Positions 36,723 to 39,549 of a DNA stretch of 39,549 nt are shown piece after piece. Below the pieces are notes generated by a model that was given only the letters and a program-made list of their open reading frames with translations, made no database searches and was not told the origin of the DNA. The stretch's first letter is position 1. Each line of letters begins with the position of its first letter. This DNA comes from Sphingobium sp. (lineage in GTDB: Bacteria; Pseudomonadota; Alphaproteobacteria; Sphingomonadales; Sphingomonadaceae), in the NCBI GenBank assembly GCA_017744605.1, contig JAGIAZ010000023.1, positions 1 through 39,549 on the forward strand, read 5' to 3'. The position numbers were made by a program, and so were the translations under genes.

Positions 36723-37742
36723 CTAGGCGCCCTTATATTCGATCAGGCTGTTGCGGCGGCGACGCGCGCGGTTGATCCAATAACGCGCCATGCCGCCGGC
36801 TTGCGCAAACCGCCCTGCCACCAGCCAGAAGCCATGCGCCGCCGAGAAGCGGAACGATCGACCCTGGCGTAGATCGCGAAACGTCAGCCGCGCCACTTGT
36901 GCGGGATAGGCTGCGGCGACCGCGGCCGCAGCAATCGCCACAGCGCCAGAACGGGTCACGAGCGCGACGGCGACCAGCACAAGAAAGAGCAGCGGCAGCC
37001 CAACACCCCACAGGCCTATCCGATTTCGCTCTGCCCGCCAGCTTGCAAAAGCCCTCGGCCCATGACGCGCGACATGCTCCGTAAAAGCGTGCCCTGCCCG
37101 CCGCGTGCGCAGCCACCATTGGCGCGCGGTGGTGATCGCCGCGTCATGCAGCGTCATCTCGGCGTCGATGCGGCGAATTTTCCAACCCTTTTGCCCCAGA
37201 CGCAGGCAGAGATCGGGTTCCTCGCCGGCGATCAGGTCGTCGCTATAGCCGTCGGCCTGCTTGAGCGCCGCCAGCCGGAACAGCACGTCGCCGCCGCAAG
37301 CCTCGACGAAACCCACAGGCACATTCCACTCGTCGTCGCATAAGGCATTGTAGACCGATGCATTCGGGAAGCGTTCACGCCGCCGCCCGAACACAGCGCA
37401 GAGCGTTGGATCCGCATCGAGTTCATCGATCGCCCTTGCGATCCAACCCGGCGCGAACTCGCAATCCCCATCGACGAACTGAATATAATCCAGCGCGGTA
37501 TTGGCCTGCGCCACGGCCCGCCAGCCGGCATTGCGCGCGCGCGCAGCGGTAAAGCCTGCGTCCGTAGAGAGATGGACGACCTGGATGCCCCGTTTGTCGG
37601 CTTCCGCAACGCTGCCGTCGGTCGAACCGGAATCGACATATACCGCCGGATAATCGTCGCCGATGCTGTCAAAGCAGCGCACAAGGCGCTCGCCCTCATT
37701 GCGGCCAATAGCCACGACAGCAGATCGTAGCGCGTCGCTCAT
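36723..37742 (-). CDS. Family 2 glycosyltransferase with C-terminal membrane helices
   Basis: 339 residues from ATG 37742. GT-A domain: VAIGRNEGERL, VYVDSGSTDGS (35-44), DGD at 91-93 in the DxD position, CGGDVLFR and EEPDLCLRL. The last 100 residues hold hydrophobic helices (GLPLLFLVLVAVALVT, AIAAAAVAAAYPA), so it sits at the inner membrane facing the cytoplasm. It overlaps the stop of the upstream glycosyltransferase by 4 bases (ATGA), so it was built as a coupled pair with it. The donor sugar cannot be told. Confidence 0.88.
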   Translation of the reverse strand: MSDALRSAVVAIGRNEGERLVRCFDSIGDDYPAVYVDSGSTDGSVAEADKRGIQVVHLSTDAGFTAARARNAGWRAVAQANTALDYIQFVDGDCEFAPGWIARAIDELDADPTLCAVFGRRRERFPNASVYNALCDDEWNVPVGFVEACGGDVLFRLAALKQADGYSDDLIAGEEPDLCLRLGQKGWKIRRIDAEMTLHDAAITTARQWWLRTRRAGHAFTEHVARHGPRAFASWRAERNRIGLWGVGLPLLFLVLVAVALVTRSGAVAIAAAAVAAAYPAQVARLTFRDLRQGRSFRFSAAHGFWLVAGRFAQAGGMARYWINRARRRRNSLIEYKGA

Positions 37743-38888
37743 GAAATTTTGGCAGTCGTCCGGGTCGCGCGGCCGGCCTCGACAGGCGTTGGGCCCGGTA
37801 CAGGCATGAAGCGCGGCGACGAGCCTGCGGTGCCGAGGAGACCAAGAGCGTCGAACATCTTCCACAAGCCCGCGGTCAGGCTCTGCTCGCGATCGTAAAA
37901 TGGCGCTTCACAAGATGCGCAGTCCTTCTGCAACTGTCGGTACAGCTCGGGATCCCATGCGAGACGCCGAACCTGCTCGGCATGGCTTTCGGGATCGTTG
38001 GTCTTTCCGGCCAGCACCGCCGGGCCGACCACGTCGATCACCGGCACGACCGGATTGAGAACGACCGGACGACCGGCCAGCACGGCTTCGGCAGTGGTCA
38101 TGGCCAGACCTTCCGCAAAGCTGCTGCGCGTCGGCACGATCGCCGCATGGCTTCGCGCGTAAACGTCGCGCAGCTGCTCCAGCGAGACCCAGCCCGCCAG
38201 CTCGATAATATCGGTGAGGCCCATGGCGTCACGCCGCGCCCTCAATGCGTCGAACCCATCGCCCCTGCCGCAGATCGTCCATCGGATAGTTGAGATGAGG
38301 CGCTTCGTGCCGCACCTGCCGCTCGCATTCCGGGGACACGGCAATGGCGCCCGCAGCACCGCGGCGCCAGAAGAATCGGTCGAGCCAACGGACGACGTGA
38401 TTGCGCCGACGCTGCGTCCGGAAATGGGCAGGCCACAGCGTGTTGTGCAGGATGAAGACGACGGGAATGCCGAACCATTTGAACAGAGGCAGCATGAAGA
38501 TCGGCGTCGCGCCGCTGTCGATCAACGCAATATCAGCCTTGTAGCGGCGGGCCGTCCTCAACAAGCCAAGCGTATAGACGATCTCGTTGAAGTGATAGCC
38601 AAGCGCGTAGCCATCCTTTTTGGGCCTGTGCTCGAGCACGAACTCATCGAGCTCGACGGTTTTCGCGTCGGCATGCGGCGAGACGAAATAGGCCTCGGCC
38701 CCGATGCTGCGGCAAAAATCCGCAATTTGCGATGAGAAGGTGATCGAGACTTCGGTGGGGTCCTGCTGGCCGGTGCGCCAGGCTTCCTGGGCCGCAATGA
38801 TATTGGCTGCGCCGCCGCTCGCGTAGAAAACCCGCCTGACGGCGGGGCGGGGGCTCACCCTTTCCACTTTGAACGGCTCTTGTTTCAT
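37739..38888 (-). pseudogene. GT4-type glycosyltransferase broken by a frame-changing internal deletion
   Basis: The N-terminal half is read in one frame (start 38888, ATG), with VRRVFYASGGAANI, HFNEIVYTLGLL, FILHNTLWPAHF and AIAVSPECERQVRHEAPHLNYP. Translation then ends at 38229 after unrelated residues. The C-terminal half continues in another frame from about 38285 as RWTICGRGDGFDALRARRDAMG, then VSLEQLRDVYARSHAAIVPT and the EX7E motif EGLAMTTAE with LAGRPVV, ending at 37739. The first strand-turn of the C-terminal Rossmann domain (normally an FVGR...KG region of about 60 residues) is absent in all frames. A deletion with frame change near 38281-38290 explains this. Less likely, it is an assembly error. 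Confidence 0.8.
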
Positions 38889-38984
38889 GAACCAAGCATT
38901 CGATCCGCGCCTAGGATTCCCATATGCCACAACCAGCCTGATAGACAGTTAATTTCCCGTGCGGTTCCAGCGCGCCGCACGGAC

Positions 38985-39015
38985 AACAAAAAAGCGGGCC
39001 GTTTCCAGCCCGCTT
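38985..39015 (-). terminator. Rho-independent terminator of the cytochrome c1 gene
   Basis: An 8-bp stem AAGCGGGC / GCCCGCTT (38992-38999 with 39008-39015) with an 8-base loop. On the minus strand it is followed by TTTTTTGTTG. It lies about 34 bases past the petC stop. Confidence 0.88.
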
Positions 39016-39048
39016 CTTCGATTTCGAAAGACCATCAGGTCCGATCGA

Positions 39049-39549
39049 TCAATGTTCCTTGTTCGCCCAGATCGATTTGTAGGACAGGAACGCCAGAACC
39101 GATGCGATGAGCAGGAAAATCACGACGGCAAAGCCCGTGGCCTTGCGTGCCTCCATCTTGGGCTCTGCAGCCCAGGTCAGGAAGGCCGAGACGTCCTGCG
39201 ACATCTGCTCGACCGTCGGCTTGGGGTTGCCCTCTCCATAGGTCACTTGGCCTTCCGTCGTCAGCGGCGGCGGCATGGCAAGGTTCAGGTTGGCGAAATA
39301 GGGATTATAGTAGAGCCCGCTCGGCGTCTTGGCGTCGGGGAACTTCTTCAGCAGCTCAGCCGGCTGTTCCTTGTAGCCCATCAGCAGCGAGTGGATATAG
39401 TCCGCACCGCCATGGCGCGCCTTGGCGATCAGCGAAAGATCGGGCGGCGTGCCCTGGCCGGCATAATAGACGACCGGAATGAGATCCGCCGGGGTCGGCG
39501 CACGCTCGGTCACGTCGCCCGTCACCGGGTTCTTTTCGCTGATCTTGCT
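39049..39549 (-). CDS. petC: Cytochrome c1 of the bc1 complex, C-terminal part (5' end outside window)
   Basis: Heme protein of the ubiquinol-cytochrome c reductase. The frame stays open to the window edge, so about 166 C-terminal residues are seen. YIHSLLMGY, YYNPYFANLNLAMPPPL (Met of AMPPP is the axial heme ligand) and VEQMSQDVSAFLTWAAEPKMEARK are typical. The C-terminal membrane anchor (TGFAVVIFLLIASVLAFLSYKSIW) holds it in the inner membrane. The CXXCH site lies upstream of the window. A terminator follows the stop. Confidence 0.95.
   Translation of the reverse strand, partial: SKISEKNPVTGDVTERAPTPADLIPVVYYAGQGTPPDLSLIAKARHGGADYIHSLLMGYKEQPAELLKKFPDAKTPSGLYYNPYFANLNLAMPPPLTTEGQVTYGEGNPKPTVEQMSQDVSAFLTWAAEPKMEARKATGFAVVIFLLIASVLAFLSYKSIWANKEH

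Overview
The window looks like a chromosomal segment from a sphingomonad (Alphaproteobacteria, Sphingomonadaceae). The evidence is the GC-rich coding sequence, a bifunctional Rsh with an RXKD motif, the CarD / FdxA / S4-protein / SUV3-like helicase neighbourhood, a small CC_3452-type secreted protein, and an exopolysaccharide (EPS) locus resembling the sphingan (gellan/welan) loci. I saw no tRNA, rRNA, CRISPR array, insertion sequence or prophage.

The left half (1-18.9 kb) is mostly housekeeping. It holds the end of rpmB, a phytase-esterase-like secreted protein, a glycine-zipper envelope protein, a LytS/LytR-type two-component pair, an HxlR regulator divergent from a CC_3452-type protein, and rsh. 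Two tandem DUF2807 (head GIN) secreted proteins follow, read from a recognisable promoter. Then come carD, fdxA, an S4 RNA-binding protein, a SUV3-type helicase with a basic tail, an HPP membrane protein, an M23 peptidase and a ZnuD-like TonB-dependent receptor with a palindrome over its start codon. Two dispersed inverted repeats (271-337 and 7616-7709) sit between genes.

The right half (19-38.9 kb) is an EPS locus. Leftward genes encode a (beta/alpha)8-barrel glycoside-hydrolase-like protein, a Wzy-like polymerase, the initiating polyprenyl-phosphate hexose-1-phosphate transferase and a TPR lipoprotein. Rightward genes form a coupled export unit: short Wza-type OPX, outer-membrane beta-barrel, Wzz/GumC-type co-polymerase and separate BY-kinase. 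A leftward operon (acetyltransferase, rmlA, rmlC, rmlD, rmlB) makes dTDP-L-rhamnose. Rightward ugd and galU make UDP-glucuronate and UDP-glucose. A small two-helix protein resembling an exosortase-V accessory protein precedes ugd. Glucose, glucuronate and rhamnose are the sphingan sugars, but most glycosyltransferases and the flippase are not in this window.

The most striking observations are lesions in this locus. The initiating transferase lacks the nearly invariant PGITGWAQ segment, as if by a short in-frame deletion. A GT4-type glycosyltransferase is split into two frames with the start of its C-terminal domain missing. Precursor and export genes look intact. The window ends in the 3' part of cytochrome c1 on the minus strand.
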